Both the position numbers and the translations under genes were made by a program. Below the pieces are notes generated by a model. That model ran no database searches and was not told where the DNA came from. It was given only the letters and a program-made list of their open reading frames with translations. A stretch of 64,000 bases of DNA from Margaritifera margaritifera (taxonomy: Eukaryota; Mollusca; Bivalvia; Unionida; Margaritiferidae). Positions 1 through 10,949 of this stretch are shown here, piece by piece; the first letter of the stretch is position 1; each line of letters opens with the position of its first letter. The DNA is taken from positions 1,498,501 to 1,562,500 of the forward strand of contig JAQPZY010001628.1 of the NCBI GenBank assembly GCA_029931535.1. Direction: 5' to 3'.

Positions 1-260
1 AATGATAACAAAATAAATAAGTCTTTACACCTATTCCATTGATCAATCATGAATCACTACAAAGGTAACATTATTTATGCCTTTTTTATGATGGACCTTG
101 AGAACAAAAATTTGACAGGAATGTTTTAACATCAGCTAAATCAATCAGCTTTTTGACAATTTTTTGACAGAAAAATCTTTGACTTTTTAAAAGAATGTGG
201 TTTATATAACAAATTTTGATCCTATATTTTAAGAACTTTACCCTTTAACCTTTGTTTTAT

Positions 261-405
261 CAGTGTTTCCCCTAGGGGTATAAGATTGAGAGTGTCAGAA
301 CTGGGGGTCAGACTGAGTAAAAACCAAACCTTGGTGTCAGAACTGGAGGTAAAATTAAAAAATTGGGCGTCTCTGATGCACAAATGAGGGTAAAGGGAAA
401 CACTG
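261..405. mobile_element. hAT-type MITE, CAGTGTTTCCC termini
   Basis: A 145-bp element with inverted ends CAGTGTTTCCC and GGGAAACACTG, flanked by the 7-bp direct repeat GTTTTAT. No coding capacity. An inverted copy is at 14465-14613. CAGTG-type ends with target duplications of about 8 bp are typical of non-autonomous hAT elements. Confidence 0.75.
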
Positions 406-719
406 GTTTTATTTTAAATACTTTCACAGAACTCTGCCATCATTTAGATTTTATCGTTTTACTTGTAAGTGAAAATATTTTGTTTTATTTGGAAGGGTGT
501 ATCCCCTAATTTTCCTTTGATATTGTTAGAGCTATACATGTAATCAGCACAATATAGCCAGAATTGCATTGGTATGTCACTAAACATTATACACAGATAC
601 ATATATTATCACTCTGTTTGCTGATGAAGGGACTTCAATAAAACTTTGAAGAAGAAAATCTACAAAGACACCTAACCCTATGTAAAAAAAAATGTTTTAT
701 ACATGATTTCTGCAATCAT

Positions 720-1025
720 TCAAGCCACAACGAGCTATTAGCAATGGGTGCATCACAAAGGGACCCATTCACTACAACTGGCTTCACAGGGCCTTAAAGA
801 GTTGAACTCGTGTTGTGAAACCAAAGTTGAGAAAATATGGGCATTCAGAGGTCACGACTCCTTTAAATGATGATGTGGAATGTTTGAAATCAAACTCCTT
901 CAAGGTCTCATCAATACAAGCAACATCCCATGTAAAGATATTAAGTTGATTGACAAGGGCCGTAACTCTACAAAATGAACTAGAAAAAACCCATAATGGC
1001 ACATCTAGGTCTAAGAAACAATGTT
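720..1025 (-). repeat. Dispersed repeat, minus-strand copy
   Basis: Read on the minus strand this shares GGGATGTTGCTTGTATTGATGA and, after a gap, TGTGATGCACCCATTGCTAA with 53950-54360 on the plus strand. The common reading frame (WDVACIDE) reflects repeat identity; no gene is argued. Confidence 0.6.
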
Positions 1026-1223
1026 CGCATCAAACTGTATCAGAAATGGAAGGAAAATCTATGATGATACATAATTATAAAATTATGTGAATTATATGAC
1101 TGAAACACACATATGCAGTTATATACACATACACAATTCACAAGGAAAGGAACATACAATTAAAAGTTGAAATGGACTTTGGAAATGACTAATATAATAA
1201 ACATTGATAGTTAAGCCACTTAC

Positions 1224-1287
1224 AGTCTGTCAAACTTGCTATTCCAGCCAGTGTTGTAATTGGAACACTTGGGACCTCGCCATTCAT
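1224..1287 (-). CDS. NIPBL: NIPBL/Nipped-B (cohesin loader SCC2), first coding exon
   Basis: On the minus strand an exon runs from 1315 (after the acceptor TATATTTTTCCAG) to 1224 (before the donor GTAAGTGG). The ATG is at 1287-1285. The 21 codons read MNGEVPSVPITTLAGIASLT plus D, and end in phase 1. This closely matches the extreme N-terminus of animal NIPBL, which starts MNG and carries the motif PITTLAGIASLTD. NIPBL with its partner MAU2 loads cohesin onto chromatin in the nucleus. The N-terminus is the MAU2-binding side. The 28 exon bases before the ATG are taken as 5' UTR; they are open in the same frame, but a start further upstream would be unlike known orthologues. The rest of the gene lies left of the window. 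Identification rests on one short but highly diagnostic exon with perfect splice sites. Confidence 0.85.
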
Positions 1288-1315
1288 TGTGAAAAAATTT
1301 CTTTGAAGATTACAT

Positions 1316-4300
1316 CTGGAAAAAATATAAAATCAAAACTAAAATACATGCGAAGTAAATAATTACCATGAAATACCATATGTTAACTTATTCTGCACTT
1401 CCACCCACTGTGTTTTCATACAAATGGCAAAACTTCCAGTTTAAAAGATTTGCTCAATACCTATCTTTCCAAGTTAACTGTGAAATAAGTTTTCAATACA
1501 TTTGGATTTTCAAGCTTTCTCTTTGTCTAAGATAGAAGTTTGTATATATGGTAGGACTGGCTTATGGATTCATGGTTTATACATTTCAACTGGAATTGAA
1601 GATAACCAAACTGCTGAAAGTGTCACCCCAAATCCTGTGTTGTGCCCTCACATTTTAGAATTTTTTCTTCTTCTGCACAATACAACCTTTACAAGGGTTA
1701 TAAAATATTCAGAGCTCACAGGGTTCTCCAGGATGCTGAAATCCGCGTAAAAGTACACAAATGTTTCATTTTTGGATGCATGAATATTCCAACAGTGGAG
1801 TCCTTGGTACGCAAGTTTTCTCCTCACCAAAATTCTTTCATTTGATCCGTTTCTACAAAGCGAGTATCAATTATGTAGTGCATGAGCTATCAAACAAAGT
1901 TCAAGTGATTGTAATGGGATTAGGTGAAGCCACATAGGTTAGATCTTAGCAGAAAAGGAGATGAAGATGCCCATTATTCGATCACCAACGCCTAATGATC
2001 ATTTTGATCAAAGACTAATTACACACGCATGTGATTTGACACCTCTCTTTGATAAACATTACTCAGGACATTTTTAATCCATAATATTATAAATCCTTAA
2101 ACGATGTTTGGAACACTTGCATTTTATCATCTACCATATTAGAAAAAAATTCCCAAGGTTTAAGGACTTATTTTGTTTGTTGGAGGAATACAAAGTCCCA
2201 TGTTAATCATCATAAAATCAACTGTTTTTCAGTGTCATGTACAGATACACTTTCGTTTTTGAGTGATTATCATGTGCACTTTTCTGATGGCAACTTTACA
2301 TAATTTCCTTCGTACGAAGTGCAAGGCTACAAATGAGCACAATTCTCATGACACTGACAAACAGAAATCAGTAGATGTATCTAGTTTTCAGAAAGAAAAC
2401 AGAATGACAAGGAGACTTAGAGATTCATAGAATAAAACATGGGCCAAAAAATGAGAAAACAATGAAGCATTATTAGTTTTATACACAAGGAAAACTGCTA
2501 CGGCAACCCAAAGAACACCAGATCCAGAACTTAAGATTTTGATCCTGAACCCACTTTGGAGAATTTTTCAAAGTTTGTTCAAGAAAAAAGTAAATGGAAT
2601 ATGGTCATTTGTTTCGTCTTCTGGTGTGTTGGAAAATGTATCGATTTAAAAAGAAATGAAGCTCTTAAATAAATCAATTAGAAAAAGAAAGTGTTATCTC
2701 TTACTTGATTCATTCTAGCTGCACAAAAAATTGAAGTATTGGCAAGATAAATGCACTGAGGATTGTTATACATGTAGTTGTAATATCATAAACAATCATG
2801 GCGATCAAATGCACTAATTTTTAATTTGCTTATTATAATACCAAATATTTCACAATGAATAAGCATCTACAATCTGAAGACATATACATCGGTGACACAA
2901 AAAATATGCAATGTTCTGAATTATTGCATGGAAAAAAAAGTATCATCATTGGGATTCCAAGTTTTAGGGCTGGGACTGCAACTTTCTTAAAGGAAGGAGT
3001 CGTGGATATAACTTTAAAAATCCTATGGAGAACCCAGACTCAAAAAAATTGGATAGCCCAACACCCAGGGCCCCTCTAAATCTAGATCTGGCCCCTCCCA
3101 TATTCTACTTGAATTGCCCATCAGGTTTGTCAAAAAAAGATGTTACCTAATTTGCCTGAAGGAAATTTTGAGTGTGTCAATGAAATATGGCATTTTCATT
3201 CTGAAGTTCTTGAAAGACACTGGTAACTTGTCAATATTCAACTCCCTGCTAAGGTTCTTTCCACCTTATGAAGATCATCTGGTTAATTCTATTGAAAGCT
3301 ATAAACTTTGCATTTGGGCAAGTGGATTTTGAATCAGGGCAAGTGATTTCTGTAAAGCTTCTTACCCTGGGTCTGCGTCTGAAAAACAATTTCTTTGTAC
3401 ACTGATTTAGACATTTTTAAAGATGGAATGCTCTATTAAAGTTTATTCAATCGCTTATTTACAGCCATTCCAATTAATCGAATAGTTTCAGATGAAGTGT
3501 CAAAAGGAGCATTCAAAATTAACCAAGCAGCTTTCTTCTAATGTTGTTTATTTGTGCTAACTGGCTCTTAGTACAACTTACCCATATTGTCAAACAGAAG
3601 TCAACAACATGCAAAATGTTTGCATTATTATAAAATTATTATAGTATTTCCTACTTTTATTTAAGTTATTTTACTTGTAAGCGATTTACAGAGGTGACAT
3701 GTTGATTCCACTTTAAATCGCTTTCAGTTTACAATCTTACAAGCTTTTCATCTTCATCAGTTTCAATCCCTTCACCATGAGCGTCTACAGTATTTACCTG
3801 AAGCTGACATTGTACAGCATCTGCTGTGTTTGTATGCTCTCTGCAAATGGGAAGGTTATTTATCAATGGAAAAAAGAGCAGTGGTCCTAAGCTTAATACC
3901 ATATTCAATTTCATGCGAGTCAGTTTGTACCGGTTTATTGACTATTTCCTGCAACCAGCAGTCTTTGGCTTTTGTTAAAGCTGCTGGTCAAGAATGACCC
4001 CTGCGAAAACGTAACTGTTCTTTGTGAATGAGCAAGAATGTATTTAAATATATATATACTGGACTGGTAAGCAGTTTCTGCCAAATTTAAGATAATGCAG
4101 ACTTAGCATCATTTTGCAAAATGGGCCAATTCCACTTATTTTAACTTGTCCAAAAATCACCCAGAATTAATGCTCCAATTAATTAGGTACTTTTTACAGA
4201 AAATTCAATATTAAAAGTTCTGGCCCTGTAGTCACAAAAGTCTGAGCACAAAATGTAAAATCATCTTGACATTTTTGGGATCTTCACTCAATTCTTTCTA

Positions 4301-5061
4301 TGGTCTAAAACATGAAAAATCATGTTATTTTTCAACATACAGGTCAAATTTAAAATATCATCTCAAAGACCCTCCAGCAACCCACGAGACAAACCTGACA
4401 CATGCATCCTCTATTTACTAAATACACACATATTCTTACTATTATTATTATTCTTTTCTTCCTTTGACCGTTGTGCAGTTGTACAAACTCCATGCGGAAA
4501 GTTACACTTCCTGACCTGAATTCTTTCAAGCATAAGCTTTGTAAATTGAACTTTTGCAGTATTTAGACCATTAAATATTGTTTTTATTCTGTTTTATTTA
4601 TAAAACCGTTTATTAATATTTAACAACATCGACCTATCAATACTGTTCATTTTTCATCTCCTCGCTCCTACTTTTATCATTACACTAATAGCACACCGAG
4701 GTGTAACTGTGCATAATACTCCAATAAGTGTGTTACAGCACAAATAGATATGGCAGACGTTTTTGAACTTTTGGGGTTTTGAGTCCGAGTTAAATTTTTG
4801 TACTCCACAGTTTCGTTCACTACGGTGACAGTCACTAACACCCCCACCCCCTTTTAATATCAACAATCGTCACAAGAGCAACAATAGTATCACATAGAGA
4901 CTTCTTAGACTGCAAGGTTATATATCATATAACTGCTGCAATTAACCTGTTGCCTTTTTCTACAACTTTTTGATATCATATCGATTCATATTTACGATGA
5001 ATCAAATAAAAACAGATCTAGGATAAAATCGATTGTTGCAAATTTTGATGTATGCACTCAC
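1316..5061 (-). other. NIPBL intron 1: repeat-bearing, no genes seen
   Basis: The stretch between the two NIPBL exons is AT-rich. It holds one copy of a dispersed repeat (about 2925-3080) whose inverted relative is at about 7960-8175. Open frames here are short, lack splice context and resemble nothing recognised. Confidence 0.5.
2925..3080 (+). repeat. Dispersed repeat, copy 1
   Basis: Contains GGGACTGCAACTTTCTT followed by GGAAGGAGTC and TGGAGAACCC, all matched in order on the minus strand at about 7960-8175. Unclassified. Confidence 0.55.
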
Positions 5062-5200
5062 CTGTCCTATTTTTCGACGATTCTTAGAAACAAACCGAGA
5101 ACGTTCGGGTTATTCAAAGATATCAATGCAAACAGGAATAATTACATTATCGAACAGACAGCTATCCAGACAAACAGAACTAATATTATAGATGATACAA
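5062..5200 (-). other. NIPBL: Probable non-coding first exon (5' UTR) of NIPBL
   Basis: On the minus strand GGACAG is followed by GTGAGTGC, a near-consensus donor, placing an exon end at 5062. It lies just upstream of the E2F-like site and 3.7 kb from the first coding exon. No ATG-initiated reading frame of note crosses it, so it would be 5' UTR. The 5' end is not visible and the limit of 5200 is approximate. Inference from the donor and from the position opposite SCPx. Confidence 0.5.
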
Positions 5201-5499
5201 GCCCTAGTTTTGGGAAATCAAAACAATACCCGCGCCAAAAATTACAACAAACCTAATCACTGTAATTTCATATAATTACGAGGTAAAATAGTTCCCAATG
5301 TTGCGACCAATCTAAAAACAAGGTAATTTGGTATATCTCTTTGAACAACATAACTATAAATTTGTATTTTAAAAAAGTAAATACAAAATTTCTGAGCAAA
5401 TAACTGCATCTTGTACTTTAATTTTATGAATCGCGGATGAGCACAAAGTAGCTTCGGAAATAGTTCCTTGTATATACGGGCTTCTTGAACGTCATCAAG
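5063..5499. promoter_or_regulatory. Bidirectional NIPBL/SCPx promoter region
   Basis: The interval between the NIPBL exon 1 donor and the SCPx start codon is under 450 bp, so both divergent genes must initiate inside it. It contains CCCGCGCCAAAA (an E2F-type site) and ends in a YY1-like motif on the SCPx ATG. It is free of the repeats that fill both flanking introns, which fits selection against insertions. Exact start sites are not visible. Confidence 0.6.
5229..5240 (-). promoter_or_regulatory. E2F-type site in the shared promoter
   Basis: Plus-strand CCCGCGCCAAAA reads TTTTGGCGCGGG on the minus strand, a full match to the E2F consensus TTTSGCGC. It lies just upstream of the presumed NIPBL start. 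Cell-cycle control would suit a cohesin loader. Binding is inferred from sequence only. Confidence 0.5.
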
Positions 5500-5507
5500 A
5501 TGGCCGC
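5496..5507 (+). promoter_or_regulatory. YY1-like motif overlapping the SCPx start codon
   Basis: CAAGATGGCCGC matches the YY1 consensus AAGATGGCGGC at all but one core position and includes the ATG of SCPx. YY1 sites at or just after start sites are common in animals. The context also gives a good initiation site (A at -3, G at +4). Confidence 0.4.
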
Positions 5508-5568
5508 TACTGGTGTAAACAGAACCATGAAGCGTAGAGTGTTTATTGTCGGTGTTGGAATGACAAAG
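5500..5568 (+). CDS. SCP2: SCPx/SCP2 exon 1 (residues 1-23)
   Basis: SCPx is the peroxisomal 3-oxoacyl-CoA thiolase fused to sterol carrier protein 2. It cleaves branched 3-oxoacyl-CoAs in bile-acid and pristanic-acid type beta-oxidation. Exon 1 encodes 23 residues ending in RRVFIVGVGMTK, the conserved first beta strand of the thiolase fold, followed by GTTTAA as donor (phase 0). The start at 5500 is chosen because it opens the frame in good context and the family begins a few residues before RRVF. The nine exons found join in frame to residue 223 of a protein usually near 540 residues, so the gene is cut by the window's right edge. There is no sign of decay: all splice sites are GT-AG and all junction codons match the family. 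Confidence 0.93.
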
Positions 5569-6130
5569 GTTTAAACAATAATATTGACATTTGCCATTAG
5601 CATATAGTTAGCTCTGTGTATCACAGAATGTTTTTTTTTTTAAATTTTCCAACCATATTAAGAAAGTTACAAGTTTATTTTAGTTGATCATAATAAGTGT
5701 TCGGGGCGTTTCAAAAGTTCAAAGTTTAGGGATAACAGGCCAAATTTAAAATTTCATGTCGGGTTCATAAATATGGTATTTTTGTGAAGGTCAGAGCATC
5801 AGAAATTACAAATTAGCAAGTGAAATATAATCCTTTTCTTGGTTTTTGCTCATAGTAAGTAAAAAAGAGTTATTTTATCACATGCAAAACTAAAAAATTG
5901 TTCAAAAAGTGAGAATTTTTTGTACAGTGTATATGATGAATATATATCAAATAATGGAATTTTTGGGGGGTTAATTCTTCAAGTAGTCACTACTGAATAT
6001 AGCCAGACTGTTCTTGAGGCATAATTGACGCATATATGTAGTATATAAGAGGTTTTGTATGGTTTTAGGAGATCATATTGAAGTATAAGGATTGCAAAAA
6101 CATTTTTATCTTTTCTAAAAATGTAGACTG

Positions 6131-6224
6131 CTAGTCCGAGTTTCCTCTGACCCTTCACACCCCATTTTTGAAATGTCCAAATATCAAAAATGGGGTGTGA
6201 AGGGTCAGAGGAATCTCAGACTAG
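6131..6224. mobile_element. Fold-back (hairpin) MITE
   Basis: Two arms of about 42 bp (6131-6172 and 6183-6224) are near-perfect inverted copies around a 10-bp loop and would form a long hairpin. GTAGACTG stands at 6123-6130 and again at 6224-6231, a 7-8 bp target duplication. No coding capacity. Confidence 0.75.
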
Positions 6225-7954
6225 TAGACTGCATGTCATAAATATGGGTAAAGCCAACATTAAAATAAACAAAATAGCTAAAAACATAATAATAAACACC
6301 TTTATTCATATGAAAGTGAAAAACAAATGACATTCAAAATATCCGTCTCCTTACTTTTCAAATAAATAAAAATGGAAAATGTAACAAGATACAATCCAGG
6401 GATTTGTTCCTAATAAATGCCTACCTGTATTGGAAACTTTTTTAGACTAACACATCTAAAAATATTGTTTTTATTATTCCAGATTTGCATGAAATATTAT
6501 TTTTCTCTAATATTTCTTATGAAAATTTCAGTACATTAACACTCCATATGCTTTTTAAATGTTATGGTTTTATTTCACAGTTGTGTTGTGCTCAGATATT
6601 TTTTGTGACATAACAATATCAAATTATTTTTAAAAAAGGGTAAAATGATAAAGGCACAGACAAATAATGATGTTTATATAGGGGGAAGGATGTAACAACA
6701 ACCTGAACAGGCAAAAAAAAATTGCTTGGGGGTGGGGGGTCACCTTATTCTTGCAGAAAACAACCACATCTGCACAAGTAACAAGTATAAATATGTATGA
6801 ATCTTTTTTTTAACTACATTATTTTAATAACCATACGTATGAAGCAAGTTTGATACTGTATTGTAGCACTAATTATAAAAACAAACAGCATAAATATTGT
6901 TGCTACCGCTACCAGGTGTTCAAGGGAGAGAACTGATATGCATTTGAAACAAGGAGAAGTCTTTAAAATTCTAGACAGATTCCATAGTTAGATACATAAA
7001 TAAAGCCTCTCCTGAGTGAAACCAGCCCCGATCCACACAGTTTTTGGATTTTTAAAGACATTTTGCTCTGAGTCATATCAGATTCTTACCAATAATGTAT
7101 GGCTTAAAAGGAAACCTAATAGGTTTCCTTTGTGCAGATGATGACGTAAAATGTTGCTGCCATCCATGAAATAATCTAATCAGAGATAAAAGAATGGGAG
7201 GCATGTAAATAGGGGTACCCTCTCTGTACAAAAATAGTAAGATGGTGCCATTCTGCTGACAGAAGCGCCATCTGGCTACATTGTTATATTTGCAAAGTTC
7301 AATTTTGACAAATTGTTTTCTGAGATAGTAACAGGATATGATTTTTCCAGAATTATAAAATATATCGAAATGGAATGTTTTCTGCGTAATTTGAGCATGC
7401 AGAATTAAAAATAAACTCCTCTTTATGATATCTTTTGAAACAAATTCAGAGGAAACATTCAAACACATGCACCGTCCACAATTTGTAATATTTGTCTTAT
7501 GTAACTTTTTCAAATTCATGACCTCAGAGTATTTCGTGCTCATATTTGCATATTTCTTACATATGTTTATATTGAAATGTTTTGTGAACTTTAAGCTTTA
7601 AGAATAAATTTACTTTTATGTGTTCCAGGTACATCTAACATCTTTCTGCGCATTTTTACAAAGTGCCCCCAAATATTTTTTGCATGAAATTGTATGTTAC
7701 TGTTCAAACCAACAGTTCATATTAATTACAATATTCATGTACATTGATTTGAATTCACATTATAGTAAATAACAAATGCAATTTTAAAATTTGATTGTGA
7801 TCATATATTTTTGGTCAATTTTCAATAGTTTAAAATAAAATAAATGACCCAAAAAAAAAAAAACAAGAATAACTTATTTTAAATATTTCCACAGTTTTTC
7901 TGCTGTTTATGAAGTTTATGTTCTCATTTTCATTACAGGAAGTAAAGACTTCTA

Positions 7955-8175
7955 GGGTGTAAATTTTGGAAGTCTCAACATTAAATTTTGGAAGTCCCAA
8001 ATCTGTGATATTTTCTTAAAAATTCTGACCATTATTTTGAGGAATATTACACACAGGGTTCTCCATGGGATTTTGAAAGTTGCAGTCCAGGACTCCTTCC
8101 TTGAAGAAAGTTGCAGTCCCAATCCCAAAAATATGAGTCCCAATAACAATATTTTTTTTTCTCCTTGCAATAATT
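7955..8175 (-). repeat. Dispersed repeat, copy 2
   Basis: Inverted relative of the repeat at 2925-3080. It includes an internal partial duplication (GTCTCAACATTAAATTTTGG followed by AAGTCCC), and it spoils any open frame in the area. Confidence 0.55.
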
Positions 8176-9304
8176 CAGAACATTATGTGTGTATTGTTGG
8201 GTTATCAATATTTATTTCCACTCACTCAGACATAAATGTGTCTGTAGTGGAAACACTTACTCAGACATAAACGTGTCTGTAGTGGAAATACTCAAACCCT
8301 TAAGACTAGTATGTAGAAGTATTTTATTCAAAAGTAAACCAGAAAATGGGTATATATATATATTTTATGCTAGGCCTTGAATTACTGGAATTTCCTAGTG
8401 AAATAATTGTGATATTTCACTGGAGTGAACAAATATATTTTTTTCACTGGCTGTCACTAGACATTGATAATATTATGACTAAGAAATTTCAAAATGTTGT
8501 AAGACACTTGCATTGTGTAAAGGTAATGATGGCTGCCTTGCATCCAGATGAACTGGGTTCAGATCCAGCAATGAGCAAATATTGTTTTTTCTTTATTTTG
8601 TTTTTATCTGCTGTTTTAGCTTGAATTGGGAAGGAGCATTATATTACAACTGATATTTTCTGTGTGAATATACACAGAACAGAGCAGAACATAAATGGTA
8701 AACTGCTGATATTATCGCCCAGGATACAATAAGAAATCTGCTACTTCATTCTGTTATAAAAATGGCTAAACAATATGTTTTAATATAAAATAAAAAGAAA
8801 ATTTGCTTGCTCTGAGTGAATAACATATATTTCATCTCGTGGGTGAAAAAATTAAGTATTTTCACTCGTGGCTTTGCCATTATTCACTCGTTTGAAACAA
8901 ATATCCTCTATATAAGTAATTGGATTGCTAATGCTCGTTCGTTGTGAAATATTTAGTATTTTAGTTATTGAATAAAAAACTGCAACAATTGAGAACAGTG
9001 ATTGTCATTGTGATGTTACAACTATAACAATGCTCAATCACTTTACCTTGCCATTCTTTATTTTTGTGTGCAGATAGAAGGAATCAAGGAAGAGATTACA
9101 TTTTCTTTTCTGTATTAATATATTTAATTAGCTTAATTCCATTTTAAAACAATAAATTTGCCAAGACACTGAAAGAAGGAAATAAATGACCAAATTCCAT
9201 TCACTTTTCACATTGCATCTTTAAGCAACACAGCACATCATATAACATTCACTTTTTTCTTAAACAAACTTTAAGGTTTATATGCCCTTCTTGGTCATTA
9301 CACC

Positions 9305-9463
9305 CAGGGACGTTGTAAGGGGCTGGGGATACGGGTGACCGCTGAGAATGCCAAGCGTTGGGGGGTGCCATTTAGTGAAGTTTGTAGTATTTATTCCGAG
9401 TGGGGGGGGGAGCAACGCTTGCCTGGGGCGCTGTTTCGTCAAGCCAAAGTTGTGACGGCCCTG
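9305..9463. mobile_element. hAT-type MITE with perfect 8-bp target duplication
   Basis: A 159-bp GC-rich element with ends CAGGGACGT and ACGGCCCTG (imperfect inverted repeats), flanked on both sides by ATTACACC (9297-9304 and 9464-9471). The 8-bp duplication and CAGGG end are hAT hallmarks. Confidence 0.85.
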
Positions 9464-10321
9464 ATTACACCATATATTTTGGCCATATGACTTATATGAC
9501 CACAGCAGAAACATTACATTGCAACTAATTCTAACCGATAGGAGTTCCTAGATTACAGTGTTGCAATCACAAGTAGATATAAATGTTAATCAAATGCCAC
9601 TAGAACAAGTAATTTTTGTTGTTGTTGTAGTTTTCAAAACTTCACCAAACATTGACCAAGTCCAAAAGATCTATATTTTCTTTTGAATTAACCGCTAAAC
9701 ATGTAGTTGTCAACATGAGGTTTCTCATCCGTAACAATGGTGACCTCTATAGTTTGAATAGATGAACACTGTGGTATGAAGATACCTGTGCATGTGCTTC
9801 ATGTACATTTATAGGGGTTGTGTTAAGATTGTTTTGAAATGTTTTTCCCTTTTTCATTTTCTGATGAAGTTTTATAAGTTTAGAAGTGATTTTATTATTT
9901 TATTTTATTTTATTTTTAAAAGCAAAATTCTTGTAGCATAATTCTTTACAGAATGCTGGCAGAATGGGATTGGTCTCTTTCTCTCAGCAAGAAAGCAATA
10001 ATAATTCCATGATATGTACATTTTAAATTTTTTGTTCAGTATGAAAAGAACTGCCAATTTTTTTTTCTTCTGACAGCAGATAATAATATTTCACACTATT
10101 CACCACCACAACAACACTTACAGTGACAACAACAGGGACAGGTATAACATTGATGATAGGAAGCTAAAAGAAAAGATTCAGAAGAATGGAATTATATAAA
10201 TAATGATATATTTTTTCCCCTTTTTTGGAAACAAAATACTCATTATTTAAGCATTGTTATTGAAATGTATAATACAGAAAATAAAATCACATTCATTTAC
10301 TTTTCCTTAATATATGAATAA

Positions 10322-10378
10322 TGGAGTTTAGTATAATTATTATTATTGTTATTATTATTACTATTATTATTATTATTT
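10322..10378. repeat. (ATT)n microsatellite
   Basis: Interrupted ATT/TTA run of about 50 bp in intron 1. Confidence 0.85.
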
Positions 10379-10549
10379 ACCACATTAAAAATGTAGTATG
10401 AATGTAGTAATAATGACAAGACGAATTACTGGAAATTAAGAGATAATCTTCATGTTTCATTGAAGGTTTTCAGAATATGAGTAAAAACTCAGAATATGAG
10501 TACCAAACTCTGTTTCTTATGTACTCTTTTCTTATGTGCTCAGATTAGC

Positions 10550-10930
10550 CTATTTATGTTGTATTTATTCAAGTAAATCATATAATTCATGCCAGAAAAT
10601 GAAGTAATTTGATTGCTTATTAATAGTCTCCTATCATTCATTTTATTGAAGTAAGTTATATTTGTTTAAAGTAACCGTGTAAAAATGAGTACTTGTTAAG
10701 TCAAAACCAGTAACCAGGTTGTAAAACATTTACTAAAATCAAGTAAAATATGTATGTAATTCATGCTTGAAAATTAAGTAATTTGATTACTTAGTAATAG
10801 CTTTAAATAAATCATTTTCCTGAATTAAGTAATTAATCTGTTAAAGTAAGTAACACGAGGTAAAAGCGAGTAATTAGCAAGTAAAAACTAGTATGCAGGT
10901 AGTAAAACTTCTACTTAAATCAAGTAAAAT
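10550..10930 (+). repeat. Tandem duplication, about 190-bp unit
   Basis: Two diverged copies, each with AATTCATGC, AAGTAATTTGATT and TAATAG in the same order about 190 bp apart, rich in the word AAGTAA. It lies directly before the family 4 array and may belong to it. Confidence 0.55.
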
Positions 10931-10949
10931 GAAATTACTATTTAATTTG

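Larger units (their letters stand above)
1..1223 (-). other. NIPBL intron 2 (part), with a MITE and a dispersed repeat
   Basis: Holds the MITE at 261-405 and a minus-strand copy (about 720-1025) of a repeat whose plus-strand relative is at 53950-54360. No further NIPBL exon was recognised. Confidence 0.5.
5569..9300 (+). other. SCPx intron 1, left part: no genes seen
   Basis: AT-rich intron. Besides the hairpin element (6131-6224) and the repeat at 7955-8175 it holds a two-copy, 35-bp tandem duplication (about 8219-8290), each copy with the small palindrome CAGACATAAATGTGTCTG or a near match. A 156-codon minus-strand frame at 7073-7543 is unsupported. Confidence 0.5.

Noticed and set aside
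7073..7543. 156-codon minus-strand frame
   Set aside because: No recognisable domain, no splice or promoter context, AT-rich intron; a long frame by chance or a decayed repeat.
8517..8575. tRNA-like head (GATGGCTGCCTTGCATCC, GGGTTCAGATCC)
   Set aside because: Only loose A- and B-box likeness, no acceptor stem and no SINE body could be traced.
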